Below are positions 40,461-49,811 of a stretch of DNA of 64,000 nucleotides, one piece after another (positions within the stretch are counted from its first letter, which is position 1; each line of letters opens with the position of its first letter). The stretch covers positions 62,001 through 126,000 of the forward strand of contig CAZXEH010000001.1 in NCBI GenBank assembly GCA_964639885.1, read 5' to 3'. The DNA is from JAGNLA01 sp964639885. Lineage in GTDB: Bacteria > Caldisericota > Caldisericia > JAAYUI01. Below the pieces are notes generated by a model, which worked only from the letters and a program-made list of their open reading frames with translations, did not search any database and was not told the origin of the DNA. A program made the translations under genes and the position numbers.

Positions 40461-41540
40461 TCAATCCTCCTTGTAACTCTTTGCTATGTATTGCGAGTTC
40501 ATGATGCGCACCAGCGCACCGTAACCAGGCAAAAAATCAAGTTTAGTACCAACTTTTATCTCAATCCTGGCATCTTGCACGTCCAGAACCGTGTGGTCTG
40601 AAGTGCTGCCAAGAATTTCGATTCCATCTGCCAAAGGCTTCAAAAGTGTGGGTTCGGCGTCTGCCATTCCGAAGTTGACAATAGCCCTTCTCCTGATTCC
40701 TTTGTCCTCAAAGTGTTGGACATGGCCGGAAACATTCTGGGAGATTCGACCGGTTGGAACGGTTGGTTTGTCGTAAACCTCGATCACTTCTCCTGTGAGA
40801 ACAAACGCATCGGGTCTGAAACCTTTGAGAATTCCACGATCGGTCACATCGGTTCCGAGCATTGCGCCTTCTCCAATGCGGTGGTCGTTTATCTCTTTTG
40901 GTAGCAAACCTGAAAGCGAAAGCGGAAGAGTGTTTGTGGCGCCGGCTGAAATCCATTTGACCGGAATTCCAAGCTCTGCCCTTATTTTGTCAGCGACGGA
41001 GATGATCTTTTTCATGTGAGTTAGATCAGGAACCACACCTGCAAAACAGGTGAGCACTCCGCCGATTCCGTAAAATTCGATGTTTGGAGTTGCAAGGATT
41101 TCCTTTACGAAACCTATTGCATCCTTCTCCATCACTCCTTCACGGAGGTCGCCAAGCTCGATCATTGCGATGACTTTGTGGGTTGTGCCAAGTTTACCGG
41201 CAGATTTGCCAAGTTCCCTGATGTTTTCTGTTGTTGATTCAAGAGAAACATCAGCCAGCTTTACGGTTTCATCGCCACGTTCAAGCCCTGCCGGCCTGAT
41301 GAGCAATGTTTTGCACTCAGGATGAGCCTTCTTGATTTTTGCCAGGTTTTCAAGCCTCGAGTCAGCAAGCCCGAAACATCCATCTTCAAGCAGTGCCGAA
41401 ACAATTTTCATGTCTCCGGCAACCACTTTGCTCACCAGCCAGACTCTGGAACCTGCAGGGCACAAAGAAAGCGCTAGCCTTGCATTGTGCCTGATGACTC
41501 CCAGATCCACCGTGACGAAAGGTGTAAGAGCGTGCATCAT
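40461..41540 (-). CDS. orr: Probable ornithine racemase (alanine racemase-like PLP enzyme)
   Basis: The 359-residue fold-III PLP enzyme matches clostridial ornithine racemase along its length: VWLVSKVVAGD with the PLP lysine (Lys38), ADSRLENLAKIKK, MIELGDLREG, GIGGVLTCFAGVVP, and LGSTSDHTVLDVQDA near the end. It would convert L- to D-ornithine in amino-acid fermentation. ATG 41540 is chosen because a TTGACT-16-TAAAAT promoter ends 11 bases before it; longer frames would start upstream of the promoter. It shares an operon with rpmA, one base apart. Specificity for ornithine rather than alanine or another amino acid is an inference. Confidence 0.8.
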   Translation of the reverse strand: MMHALTPFVTVDLGVIRHNARLALSLCPAGSRVWLVSKVVAGDMKIVSALLEDGCFGLADSRLENLAKIKKAHPECKTLLIRPAGLERGDETVKLADVSLESTTENIRELGKSAGKLGTTHKVIAMIELGDLREGVMEKDAIGFVKEILATPNIEFYGIGGVLTCFAGVVPDLTHMKKIISVADKIRAELGIPVKWISAGATNTLPLSLSGLLPKEINDHRIGEGAMLGTDVTDRGILKGFRPDAFVLTGEVIEVYDKPTVPTGRISQNVSGHVQHFEDKGIRRRAIVNFGMADAEPTLLKPLADGIEILGSTSDHTVLDVQDARIEIKVGTKLDFLPGYGALVRIMNSQYIAKSYKED

Positions 41541-41551
41541 ACAAACAATCA

Positions 41552-41579
41552 ATTTTAGGAGTGGTTTTGAATCAGTCAA
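41552..41579 (-). promoter_or_regulatory. Promoter of the orr-rpmA-obgE operon
   Basis: On the minus strand TTGACT (41579-41574), a 16-base spacer and TAAAAT (41557-41552), 11 bases before ATG 41540. A leader of at most about five bases is expected. Confidence 0.6.
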
Positions 41580-41636
41580 GGAAAGAAGTCGAAATTGGCT
41601 TTCTGTGAGAGGGATTAAAACCAAACAAACTGTTTG

Positions 41637-41666
41637 TTGACAATGCTTAACCACACACAATATAAT
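41637..41666 (+). promoter_or_regulatory. secDF promoter
   Basis: TTGACA (41637-41642), an 18-base spacer and TATAAT (41661-41666), both consensus hexamers. The leader of roughly 28 bases includes the GGAAGG site of secD. Confidence 0.7.
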
Positions 41667-41701
41667 TGAAAAGTTGTTTTAATCAATTTGGAAGGTGTGG
41701 A

Positions 41702-43048
41702 ATGAAAGGAAATGATATCGGCAAACTTCTGCTCATAATCTTGGTTGTCGGAATTTCAGTCCTCATCGCCTTTTTCCCCTCGTCGCTAACAACGACAAGA
41801 CAGGTGATGGGTACAGGCAACACGACAAAAGAGATAACTGAGCCAATGTTCCCCTACAGGCTGGGACTCGACCTTCGCGGCGGTGTCCATATTGTTCTTG
41901 ACGCCATCGACACAAAAGAGAACCCGGTCACCGACCAGGCTATCGAAAGCACGATTGCTGTTTTGGAAAGACGTGTCAACCAGCTCGGTGTCTCAGAAAC
42001 AATCATCCAGAGACAGGGAAACCTCAAGAGAATCATCGTTGACATCCCTGGTTACCAGGATGTTGACCAGGCTCTTGCTGTGGTTGGAAAAACCGCTCTC
42101 CTGCAGTTCAAGGACAAGGACGGAAAGACTGTAGTTACAGGCTCAGACCTTAAGTCTGCAACAGCCGTTTATGGCCCGGGTGGCAACAGCAGCATGACCA
42201 ACGAATGGCACATCCAGTTCGAGCTCAATGAAAAGGGTGCTGCAGAATTCAAGGCCGCCACCGAAAAGGCAGCCGTAAACAAAGACCCGATAAGCATCTA
42301 TCTCGATGATCAGCTCATCATGTCACCGTCAGTCAACTCGGCAATCCCGGATGGCAAGGGCATAATCACAGGCGGATCCTCGGAAGACGAAGGCGCACAG
42401 AAGGAATGGGCAACAACAAACGCCATCCTCATCTCAGGCGGCGCACTTCCAATCAAGCTTGACCCAAACCCCGCAGAACTCAGGGTTGTAGGCGCCACAC
42501 TCGGACAGGATACAATCGCAAACGTTCAGCTTGCAGCTATCCTTGCCATGGCACTTGTGGCCGTCTGGATGTTTGCAATCTACCGCGGACTCGGACTTGT
42601 CTCGATCATTTGCCTTTCAATCTTTGCAGTCATCTACCTCGCTTCGCTTCTTCTCGTCGGAGCAGTCTTCTCGCTTCCGGCAATCGCGGGATCAATTCTC
42701 TCGCTGGGTTCAGCTGTTGACTCCAACGTTCTCATCTTCGAAAGAATCAAGGACGAACTCAGGGATGGAAAGTCAGAAGTTGCTTCAACCTCCAACGGTT
42801 TCTCGAAAGCTCTCAGAACTGTTGTCGATTCCAACCTCTCAACCCTCATCGGCGCAGTCATTCTCTACATCTTCGGCACTGGAGCAGTCAAGGGATTTGC
42901 CGTCACACTCACGCTCGGTATCGTCATCTCGTTCTTTACAGCTGTATTTGCAACCAGATTCATCATGGACATGTTGCTCAAGTTTGTAAAACCTGAAAGA
43001 GGTTCAGCGTTATATTCCTTCATCTTCGGTTCAGGAGGTGGAAAATGA
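41702..43048 (+). CDS. secD: Protein translocase subunit SecD
   Basis: A 448-residue RND-type membrane protein that uses the proton gradient to help protein export. Motifs: YRLGLDLRGGVHIVLDA (P1 start), RVNQLGVSETIIQRQG, and SILSLGSAVDSNVLIFERIKDELR in the C-terminal transmembrane part. ATG 41702 with GGAAGGTGTGGA is chosen over an upstream codon at 41666 that would overlap the -10 box. It overlaps secF by four bases (ATGA). Confidence 0.97.
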   Translation: MKGNDIGKLLLIILVVGISVLIAFFPSSLTTTRQVMGTGNTTKEITEPMFPYRLGLDLRGGVHIVLDAIDTKENPVTDQAIESTIAVLERRVNQLGVSETIIQRQGNLKRIIVDIPGYQDVDQALAVVGKTALLQFKDKDGKTVVTGSDLKSATAVYGPGGNSSMTNEWHIQFELNEKGAAEFKAATEKAAVNKDPISIYLDDQLIMSPSVNSAIPDGKGIITGGSSEDEGAQKEWATTNAILISGGALPIKLDPNPAELRVVGATLGQDTIANVQLAAILAMALVAVWMFAIYRGLGLVSIICLSIFAVIYLASLLLVGAVFSLPAIAGSILSLGSAVDSNVLIFERIKDELRDGKSEVASTSNGFSKALRTVVDSNLSTLIGAVILYIFGTGAVKGFAVTLTLGIVISFFTAVFATRFIMDMLLKFVKPERGSALYSFIFGSGGGK

Positions 43049-44457
43049 TCATCTGGAATCCAAGGAAATGGGATATCATTGGCAAGCTGAAATGGCTTAT
43101 CATGGCATTCCTTGCTGTAATAATCCTCTCATCACTCATCGTCGGAATCCGCTGGGTTGCATCCGGTTCCAAGGCCGATGAGGTAAAAATCACATTCAAA
43201 GAACCAATCAAAGAGGAAGAGACAAAAATCATCGAGACCACCTCAAGAGTCGCTCTTGAAGCAAAGCTCGACAACATCAGCGTCAACATCCTTCCCGAAA
43301 CTGCAGACTTCAAGGCCAAGCAAAGGATTTCAATCCAGGCGAACTCAGTCTCATCTGAAGCAATCCAAAGCATAGCCAAGGGTCTTCAGGAAAAGTTCGG
43401 AGCAATTGAAGGCGACGCTGTAAAAACAACAGTTTCAATTCCTGGTCAGCCGTTCAACTGGGGTCTTGACTTCACCGGCGGCACGATCATGAACATCACC
43501 TTCAAGGAAAATTTCACGGAAAACAATGAGCCAATGAGCGACGAAAAGGTCATCGAAAAGGTCAGGGAAGCCTTTGCCCTTTACGGTGTTCCAATCAACA
43601 CGCTCCAGGTTCAGAGAAACGTTGCCGATGCAGCCTCAGGCAAGACATGGGCAAACTCGGTTCTCGTCCGCACACAGGAAGCATCCGAATCGAAGAGACA
43701 GGCTGTTCTTGCAGAACTTGCAAAGAAGGAAAACTTCGGCGAAATAGACAAGGACAAGCTCAGCGTAGACACAATCGGTCCGGTCGTAGGCCAGGAACTC
43801 AAGAACAAGATGATTACATCACTTATCTACGCACTCATCCTCATCTTCATCTACATCTCAATCAGGTTCCAGCCAAGAGCTGCCGTATCAGCCATTGTCT
43901 GCCTCATTCACGACTGCCTCTTCATATTTGGCGTACTTGCGATTACAAATGTTGAAATCAACTCACCTGCAGTCGCAGCGCTATTGGCTGTCATCGCCTA
44001 TGACGTTCAGGACACCGTTGTCATCATGGACAGGGTCAGGGACAACGCAAAGCATTATGCAGGCAGAATGACTTATGCACAGATGATCAATGACTCGATC
44101 ACCGAAACATACGTCAGGTCAGTCAACACCGGTACAACAACCCTCCTTGGCATCATAGTCCTCCTGATCTTCGGCGGAAGAACGATCCTTGACTTCACAC
44201 TCATCTTCTTCGTCGGACTTCTTGCAGGAACATGGTCGTCAATCTACATCGCAGCACCGCTTCTTGTAATCTGGAAGAATGCCGAAATCAGATTTGGCAA
44301 GCACAGGGAAACCCCAATCCAGGTTGCAACTGCAGGCGGACCGACACTTACGGTTTCTGCACCGGCATCATCACCGGCTGGACTGGAGCCAAATGCACCA
44401 ATCCGCAGAGGCCCACCACCTTCCAAGGGAAGAAAAGGCTCAAGGAAGAGAAGATAG
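43045..44457 (+). CDS. secF: Protein translocase subunit SecF
   Basis: Partner of SecD. At 470 residues it is longer than many SecF proteins because of an extended region after the first helix and a Pro/basic C-terminal tail ending PPPSKGRKGSRKRR. Core motifs are GLDFTGGTIMNITF, RFQPRAAVSAIVCLIHDC and LAVIAYDVQDTVVIMDRVRDN. The basic tail faces the cytoplasm and might touch the ribosome or membrane; that is a guess. Confidence 0.96.
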   Translation: MIIWNPRKWDIIGKLKWLIMAFLAVIILSSLIVGIRWVASGSKADEVKITFKEPIKEEETKIIETTSRVALEAKLDNISVNILPETADFKAKQRISIQANSVSSEAIQSIAKGLQEKFGAIEGDAVKTTVSIPGQPFNWGLDFTGGTIMNITFKENFTENNEPMSDEKVIEKVREAFALYGVPINTLQVQRNVADAASGKTWANSVLVRTQEASESKRQAVLAELAKKENFGEIDKDKLSVDTIGPVVGQELKNKMITSLIYALILIFIYISIRFQPRAAVSAIVCLIHDCLFIFGVLAITNVEINSPAVAALLAVIAYDVQDTVVIMDRVRDNAKHYAGRMTYAQMINDSITETYVRSVNTGTTTLLGIIVLLIFGGRTILDFTLIFFVGLLAGTWSSIYIAAPLLVIWKNAEIRFGKHRETPIQVATAGGPTLTVSAPASSPAGLEPNAPIRRGPPPSKGRKGSRKRR

Positions 44458-44524
44458 CACCGGCACCTTCAATCTGTAATCAGTAAAAAGTTCAGTAAAT
44501 ACCATAAAGGGACGGAGGTTCCAG

Positions 44525-44911
44525 ATGGGCAAGCTGATACTTGTGGCTCAGGAGAACAGTGAATACAAAAAAACACTGTTCTCTGCACTCGAACCGCTCT
44601 ATTCGGAAGGATTCATGATCCTGTCTTGTATGAGCGGTGAGGATGTCTTCAAGAAGCTTGCTCTGGGGTTTCCGTCCCTTATTATTTTGGATCTGGCCTT
44701 GCCGGAACTGGATGGCTTCCAGGTTATAAACAGGCTCAGATCAAACCTTTCAACGGCAGGCATCCCGATAATTGTCGTCTGCTCACCCCAGCAAGGCATT
44801 GCAAAACTCATTACCAAATCTTTTGGTGTCGAAGCCTACATCAACAGGCCATACGCACCAAAAAAGATTCTTGAAATGGCCAGAACATACGTCAATGGGG
44901 GTGAAAAATGA
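44525..44911 (+). CDS. Stand-alone receiver-domain protein, partly degenerate
   Basis: A 128-residue response-regulator receiver. The phosphorylatable Asp56 is present in LIILDLALPELDGF, but the acidic pair near the N-terminus is reduced to Glu10-Asn11 (VAQENSEYKK) and the conserved lysine is Arg (YINRPYAP), so phosphorylation may be weak or absent. It has no output domain. GGAGG precedes the ATG and the end overlaps the next gene by four bases, suggesting a functional pair. Confidence 0.85.
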   Translation: MGKLILVAQENSEYKKTLFSALEPLYSEGFMILSCMSGEDVFKKLALGFPSLIILDLALPELDGFQVINRLRSNLSTAGIPIIVVCSPQQGIAKLITKSFGVEAYINRPYAPKKILEMARTYVNGGEK

Positions 44912-45804
44912 TAGACATCTTCCTCAACTTCCCCCAGGGTGGCGCAGCCAAATCTTTGAGCAGCGAGTTTGCGACTGACCCAAGAGATGCCCTTTATACT
45001 GTAAGAACACAGATGTTTACAGGCTTCCTCGAAGCTGTTTTCCCAAATTCAAAATTTGGTGCACTGCTTTTTCGTGGACGCCCGATGATCATGACCTTCC
45101 AGTCAGAAAACCAGCTTTCTTTCGGCAAAGAAGCCATTGAGCATGCCGAGAAGGAACAAACCAAAGTTTCAGGCGACATCTATCGAACTCATGACATGGA
45201 CAACGACATGCTGGCAAGTTTTTCCGGATTGCTATCCCAGTATCCGGTTTTTCGAAACTTTTCTCCAAGAATGCTCATCATTGACGAGCTTTTCAACAGA
45301 ATGGTAGAGGACAGCTTTAGTGGTTGCCTGTTCATAAACACCTGGAGCGATTCTGTGTTATTGTTCGTCCAGCACGGCATGCTGCTTGACTGTGAAAACG
45401 GGAAGATTTTGAATCGTTTCCCGATCAACGAGGCTCCCGTGACTGCAGACATGGCAAAAGCGATGGGCTTGATGGGCGACCCAACCTGTTCACTTGATAT
45501 TTACGAAACTCCGGAAAACCTCTTCCTCTCGCTTGCAGCAACTGAGTTTGGCATCACATTTCCCAAAACCAAATCGCTGGTCTCTCTCAAGGATTCGTTG
45601 ATTCAGATTGCACGTGACGAGTTGAAAGCAAAGTCGGTCGACTTTGACAATGCCATCTCGGACACTGGAAATGATCTCCAGCAGATTGAAGACATCTGCA
45701 TGAATCCAGAGAACTATCTGACCATAAACTTTCCAAGGAGAACACTCAAGGCGCTTGCCGAAAAGCTCACCTACGAGATTTCAAAATTCAAGCTCCAGCA
45801 GTAA
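44908..45804 (+). CDS. Hypothetical cytoplasmic protein paired with the receiver gene
   Basis: 298 residues, no signal peptide or membrane span. The region FSGCLFINTWSDSVLLFVQHGMLLDCENGKIL is weakly similar in shape to DUF4388 domains (s-G-x-L-x-I ... V-x-F-x-x-G-x-L), and would connect it to the protein at 3.4 kb; I cannot establish this by eye. Translationally coupled to the receiver protein by ATGA overlap. Converges on ispE with a 17-base overlap of the 3' ends. Confidence 0.7.
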   Translation: MIDIFLNFPQGGAAKSLSSEFATDPRDALYTVRTQMFTGFLEAVFPNSKFGALLFRGRPMIMTFQSENQLSFGKEAIEHAEKEQTKVSGDIYRTHDMDNDMLASFSGLLSQYPVFRNFSPRMLIIDELFNRMVEDSFSGCLFINTWSDSVLLFVQHGMLLDCENGKILNRFPINEAPVTADMAKAMGLMGDPTCSLDIYETPENLFLSLAATEFGITFPKTKSLVSLKDSLIQIARDELKAKSVDFDNAISDTGNDLQQIEDICMNPENYLTINFPRRTLKALAEKLTYEISKFKLQQ

Positions 45805-46609
45805 GACTCCAGCAGCTCCATTTTTGGGATAGTTTTTTGCAGGTATTATCAGCCTTTTCTTTGTTCTCGAACACACCATAACAGGCCGATCCCGAACCAG
45901 TCATTTGGAATGGGTTTGCCCCTTCAGATTTCAACTCTTCCAATACTTTTATTATTTCAGGTTCGATTTTTTCAGCAGGGGTGAGCAGGTCATTTTTTGG
46001 GTTTGATATTCTGTCAGGATTTAGGTTTGATGATGGTATGCACATCTCGTCGAAGTATTTGTAGGCAAGAGGGGTTGAAACTGACCCTGCCGGTTTTGCC
46101 AGCACGATTGAGTATGTCTGGCCGGTAATTTCCTCGACAACCTCGCCTCTTCCACGCATTCTCCTCCAGCCTTCGTAAAGGAAACAGGGAACGTCTGAGC
46201 CGACTTGTTCTGCAATTTTCTCCAGCTGGTCGGTTGAAAGATTTGTTTTCAACATCATATTCAAACCTTTGATGACGCAGGCAGCGTCGGACGACCCACC
46301 ACCAAGACCGGCTCCGTGTGGGATATGCTTGTTTATTTTTATGCTTATTGCACGGTTGATTGAAAGGTGGCTGCAAAAAATGCTGGCTGCCTTCCAGCAA
46401 AGATTGTCTTTTCCGGGGCAGATTGCGCTTTCGACCGAGATTTCGCTGCCTTCAGAGATCGTTATGTTGATTTCGTCGAAAAGATTGATGGGAGCGACGA
46501 TTGAGTCGATTTCATGGTAACCGTCGGGTCTGGTGCCTGTGACGTAAAGATCCCAGTTGATCTTGGCTTTACATCGGAATGAAGCCTGCAAGACGCTTGA
46601 ATTCGTCAA
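45788..46609 (-). CDS. ispE: 4-diphosphocytidyl-2-C-methyl-D-erythritol kinase
   Basis: A GHMP kinase of the non-mevalonate isoprenoid pathway, which feeds the polyprenyl synthetase at 8.1 kb. The 273-residue protein has AKINWDLYVTGTRPDGYHEI, the ATP loop PHGAGLGGGSSDAA and MTGSGSACYGVF. TTG 46609 has an AGAGG site nine bases upstream and overlaps rsmA by 41 bases; TTG 46591 is an alternative. Confidence 0.94.
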   Translation of the reverse strand: MTNSSVLQASFRCKAKINWDLYVTGTRPDGYHEIDSIVAPINLFDEINITISEGSEISVESAICPGKDNLCWKAASIFCSHLSINRAISIKINKHIPHGAGLGGGSSDAACVIKGLNMMLKTNLSTDQLEKIAEQVGSDVPCFLYEGWRRMRGRGEVVEEITGQTYSIVLAKPAGSVSTPLAYKYFDEMCIPSSNLNPDRISNPKNDLLTPAEKIEPEIIKVLEELKSEGANPFQMTGSGSACYGVFENKEKADNTCKKLSQKWSCWSLTAGA

Positions 46610-47393
46610 CAGTTAGAACCTCTCCCCTGATGTTTTTGTCAAATCCCAGGAACACGATTGCCGAGTTCACCTCATCTGGTTCAAACCCAGCCTCAATGAG
46701 TGAATTAAGTAGGGTTTTCCGGCGGTTGTGGAAAGCACCTTCAACCACCTTCGTGAAATGCTCTTCCTTGTCCGGTGGCATCTTACCCTGGCTGGATGAG
46801 CGAAATTCCACAAAATCCGAGCCTACATCGGGTCTGGGATAAAATGAAGAAGGGTGAACCTCAAACAGTTTTTTTGCTGTGAAAGCGTATCTGGCGTAAA
46901 CTGAGAATGCCGTGTATTCCTTTGTTCCAGGTTGTGCCTGAATATGATCCATTATCTCCTCTGGAAGCATGAAGTAGGCCGGGGTGTCAGGGGTCTGTCT
47001 GGCCCACTGCGAAATGATGTTTGAAGCGCAATAGTATGGCAGGTTGCCAAAGATTTTTGTTGGTTCCAGAGTTGAGAGGTTTATCTCCCGAACATCTGAA
47101 AAGGTGAGCTTCACGTTTTTGAACAGCTCTACATTTTTTTGAAGAAGGGCACGAAGGTTTGTGTCTATTTCAATAGCCTGAACATCATGGCATGATTTTG
47201 CAAGAAACCCTGTCAAACAGCCGACTCCGGCGCCAATCTCAACCACCCAGTCTGCCGGGTCGAGACTGGAAGCCAGTATTATCCTCTCGAGGACGTTGAC
47301 ATCGTGGAGGAAATTCTGACCCAGGCTCCTTTTGAGCCTGATCTCATATCGGGCGAGATCATCTTTTAGATCCCTTAGGCCATTCAAGTACAT
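46569..47393 (-). CDS. rsmA: 16S rRNA dimethyladenosine transferase (KsgA)
   Basis: Dimethylates two adjacent adenines in helix 45 of 16S rRNA. The 274-residue protein has RLKRSLGQNFLHD, SAM motif VVEIGAGVGCLTGFLA, and catalytic NLPYYCASNII. ATG 47393 (MYLNGLRDLKDDLARYE) is chosen; the frame is open further upstream only because it runs inside the 3D-domain gene, which it overlaps by 35 bases. Confidence 0.95.
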   Translation of the reverse strand: MYLNGLRDLKDDLARYEIRLKRSLGQNFLHDVNVLERIILASSLDPADWVVEIGAGVGCLTGFLAKSCHDVQAIEIDTNLRALLQKNVELFKNVKLTFSDVREINLSTLEPTKIFGNLPYYCASNIISQWARQTPDTPAYFMLPEEIMDHIQAQPGTKEYTAFSVYARYAFTAKKLFEVHPSSFYPRPDVGSDFVEFRSSSQGKMPPDKEEHFTKVVEGAFHNRRKTLLNSLIEAGFEPDEVNSAIVFLGFDKNIRGEVLTVDEFKRLAGFIPM

Positions 47394-48363
47394 AGACCCT
47401 GACCTTCCTCCTTCCCCACCTGAAAGCCTCTTCCTTGCGATAGAAGAAGACGTCAAGCCTTTGCGTCTGGATTGCTGAGCCGCAGTCGCCGGCAATTGCA
47501 TAGCCGTAGCCTTCAATATAAAGCTTGGTGAAGTATGGGATGAAGTGTGGGTCAACTGCAACAACGCCGTATCCCGACTTCATGCCGGTTGCAGTTGTCC
47601 ATGGGTCGCCGTCGCACTCTTCGACGGTTGGAGAATAGGCGGTTGAATCCATGGTATAAACTTCAAGCGCTCCACCGGGGAGTTCACCTTCGCCGACTGC
47701 CTGTTCTTCTGAAATTGGTTTTTTTGAGATTTTGCTTGCAACGAAAGTTGATGACTTCAGCTTTCCGTTCTCAAACACCTGTCTGTAGACATCTTCGCGT
47801 TCGCCACCAGTACCGGGTTTCCAGACAACGACATTGCCACGTTCAACCTGTGCGTTTGGGACGTAGTTGATTTCGTACGGGATTCTGGTCTTGGTTTGTA
47901 CGATCTTGTGTTCAACCCTGATGACCCTTGAGATGAGGCGGTTTGGGTTTTCTGGATCGGGGATGATTTCGACCCTGTCCAGTGGACCCAGCTTTATTCC
48001 CTGTGCAGCCACGATGTTTCTGACGTTGCGCTTTGTAGCGTAGAGTTCTTTTTTGATGCCGTCGGATTCAAGCATGAAAGGCATGGCCTGGTCGTGCTCG
48101 ATCTGCATGCCATTTTTGAGGTTGGCATCCAGAGACGAAACTTCGTTGCCGTTTGGCAGAAGCACGATCCTGTCGTTGTTTTCAACGTGGATGCCCATCT
48201 CGTCAAACAGCCCGGAGATGGTTTTCTGGTAGGTCACCCTCACGTCTGTTTTTTTACCGGAAGTCACTGCAACAGCCTTGCTGGAAATGATTATCGACAG
48301 TATGAATGCGACTGTGCCCAAGGCGACAAGTCCGACCGCGTACCTGTTATATTTGTCTTGCAC
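47359..48363 (-). CDS. YabE/RpfB-like protein with DUF348, G5 and 3D domains
   Basis: A 334-residue envelope protein with one N-terminal membrane helix. It has two DUF348 ubiquitin-like repeats (SGKKTDVRVTYQKTISGLFD and KKELYATKRNVRNIVAAQG), a G5 domain (KIVQTKTRIPYEINYV...ERGNVVVWKPGTGG) and a C-terminal 3D domain: TAYSPTVEECDG, VVAVDPHFIPYFTKLYIEGY, AIAGDCGSAIQTQRLDVFF, with the three aspartates of the barrel active site. Such proteins remodel peptidoglycan. GTG 48363 has a GGAG site. The order yabE-ksgA-ispE is seen in Firmicutes. Confidence 0.92.
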   Translation of the reverse strand: MQDKYNRYAVGLVALGTVAFILSIIISSKAVAVTSGKKTDVRVTYQKTISGLFDEMGIHVENNDRIVLLPNGNEVSSLDANLKNGMQIEHDQAMPFMLESDGIKKELYATKRNVRNIVAAQGIKLGPLDRVEIIPDPENPNRLISRVIRVEHKIVQTKTRIPYEINYVPNAQVERGNVVVWKPGTGGEREDVYRQVFENGKLKSSTFVASKISKKPISEEQAVGEGELPGGALEVYTMDSTAYSPTVEECDGDPWTTATGMKSGYGVVAVDPHFIPYFTKLYIEGYGYAIAGDCGSAIQTQRLDVFFYRKEEAFRWGRRKVRVYVLEWPKGSKR

Positions 48364-48364
48364 T

Positions 48365-48392
48365 TTGCAAACAGCTCCATTTTTTGTAAAAT
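48365..48392 (+). promoter_or_regulatory. cca promoter (leaderless)
   Basis: TTGCAA (48365-48370), a 16-base spacer and TAAAAT (48387-48392), then six bases and GTG 48399. The first transcribed base should be the G of the start codon or next to it. Confidence 0.6.
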
Positions 48393-48398
48393 GTTTTT

Positions 48399-49811
48399 GT
48401 GAATATCATATTACCAAAAGACGCGTTGATCCGCAAGGCTAAAGAGACCGTCCAAACACACTTTGCCGGCGTGGCTCTCCACCCGGAGGCGATGATGGTT
48501 GGTGGTACGATCAGGGACATCCTCCTTGGTCGCACACCGAAAGACATCGACATTGCCACACCAAACCCTGCAAAGCTGGTGGCCGACCTTACAAAAACCG
48601 GTTATACCCATGTGCTTCTGGATGAAGCTAGGGACATACACAGGATGGTCAAAACCGACGCACACATTGACATCACGCCCTTGAACGAAAACCACATAAA
48701 TGATCTCCTCTCAAGGGATTTCACCGTCAATTCAATCGGTTTGATACTTAGAAACAACGAAGTGCTTGATCCTCAGGGAGGCATGAAAGACCTGTCCAAA
48801 GGTCTTGTTAGGGCGCTCTCCCAGGACAGGTTCATCGAAGACCCTCTCAGACTCATCAGAGCTTTCAGAATCGCTGCCGACCTGAACTTCACAATCGACC
48901 CTGTAACGCTGAGGTTCATCACAAAGCTGAGCCACCTTATCAGCAAGCCATCTAAAGAACGCGTAAGGGATGAGATTTGCTGGATGCTTGAAGCAGAGCG
49001 GACTTTCCATCTCATCGAGGAACTCTGGAGAACAGGTCTTCTTGGCAAACTCTTCCCCGAATTTGCTGCGGTCACCTCGATTGTCCAGAACAAACCGCAT
49101 GCTTTGGGTCTGGCCGAGCACCTGATGTGGACATACAAGTATCTTGAGGACATTCTCATTGATCTTGACGATGTTCTCGGACAGTATGCCGATGATGCCA
49201 GGGAGGTGCTCTCGAAAGTGCTTGCAGCAAACCGCAAGGTTGTCATCGTCGCAAAGCTCGCAGCCCTCATGCACGACATCGGCAAACCACAAACCATCAC
49301 CTATGACCAGGAAGTCCATTTTATAGGCCACGACACCCTTGGCGCACAGATGGTTGAGAAGAGGATGTCAGAATTCAAGTTCTCCGGCGCTGAATCGAAA
49401 GCCATGTCTACTCTGGTTGAAAACCACATGAGACCACACAACCTGCTCAAGCTCGACGAGGTGTCGCCAAGGGCAGTTTTCAGGTTCTTCAGGGACATGG
49501 ATTTTCTGGCAATCCCAAGCCTGCTCATTGGCATCGCTGATGCCTATGCAACAGAGATGCTGCCGTTTGGCGCTCTGGACAACTACCACGAATTTGCCCG
49601 AATCATGATTGATCAATCCATCAAGATTGGCAAGCCCAAGCCTCTGCTTTCCGGCGAGGAAGTTATGAAGATTCTGAAGGCGCAGCCTGGGCCAATCATT
49701 GGACAGGTGCTTGACGCCATGCTTGACGGTCAGGCTACAGGCGAAATCAAGGACATCGAACAGGCACGCACATTCGTCAAGACATGGAGACCGGATGAAG
49801 GAAACGCTTAA
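48399..49811 (+). CDS. cca: tRNA nucleotidyltransferase (CCA-adding type) with HD domain
   Basis: A 470-residue class II nucleotidyltransferase. N-terminal motifs: MMVGGTIRDILLGRTPKDID with the metal-binding DxD, RDFTVNSIGL, and EDPLRLIRAFRIA; then an HD phosphohydrolase domain (ALMHDIGKP, LVENHMRPHNL). Relatives add CCA to tRNA 3' ends or poly(A) tails; the encoded CCA in tRNA-His makes repair rather than full synthesis possible. GTG start without ribosome-binding site, leaderless. The end overlaps the first M42 gene by 17 bases. Confidence 0.92.
   Translation: MNIILPKDALIRKAKETVQTHFAGVALHPEAMMVGGTIRDILLGRTPKDIDIATPNPAKLVADLTKTGYTHVLLDEARDIHRMVKTDAHIDITPLNENHINDLLSRDFTVNSIGLILRNNEVLDPQGGMKDLSKGLVRALSQDRFIEDPLRLIRAFRIAADLNFTIDPVTLRFITKLSHLISKPSKERVRDEICWMLEAERTFHLIEELWRTGLLGKLFPEFAAVTSIVQNKPHALGLAEHLMWTYKYLEDILIDLDDVLGQYADDAREVLSKVLAANRKVVIVAKLAALMHDIGKPQTITYDQEVHFIGHDTLGAQMVEKRMSEFKFSGAESKAMSTLVENHMRPHNLLKLDEVSPRAVFRFFRDMDFLAIPSLLIGIADAYATEMLPFGALDNYHEFARIMIDQSIKIGKPKPLLSGEEVMKILKAQPGPIIGQVLDAMLDGQATGEIKDIEQARTFVKTWRPDEGNA

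Noticed and set aside
39782..40504. 240-codon plus-strand frame opposite obgE and rpmA
   Set aside because: Both obgE and L27 are unmistakable on the other strand; the translation is Cys-rich noise.
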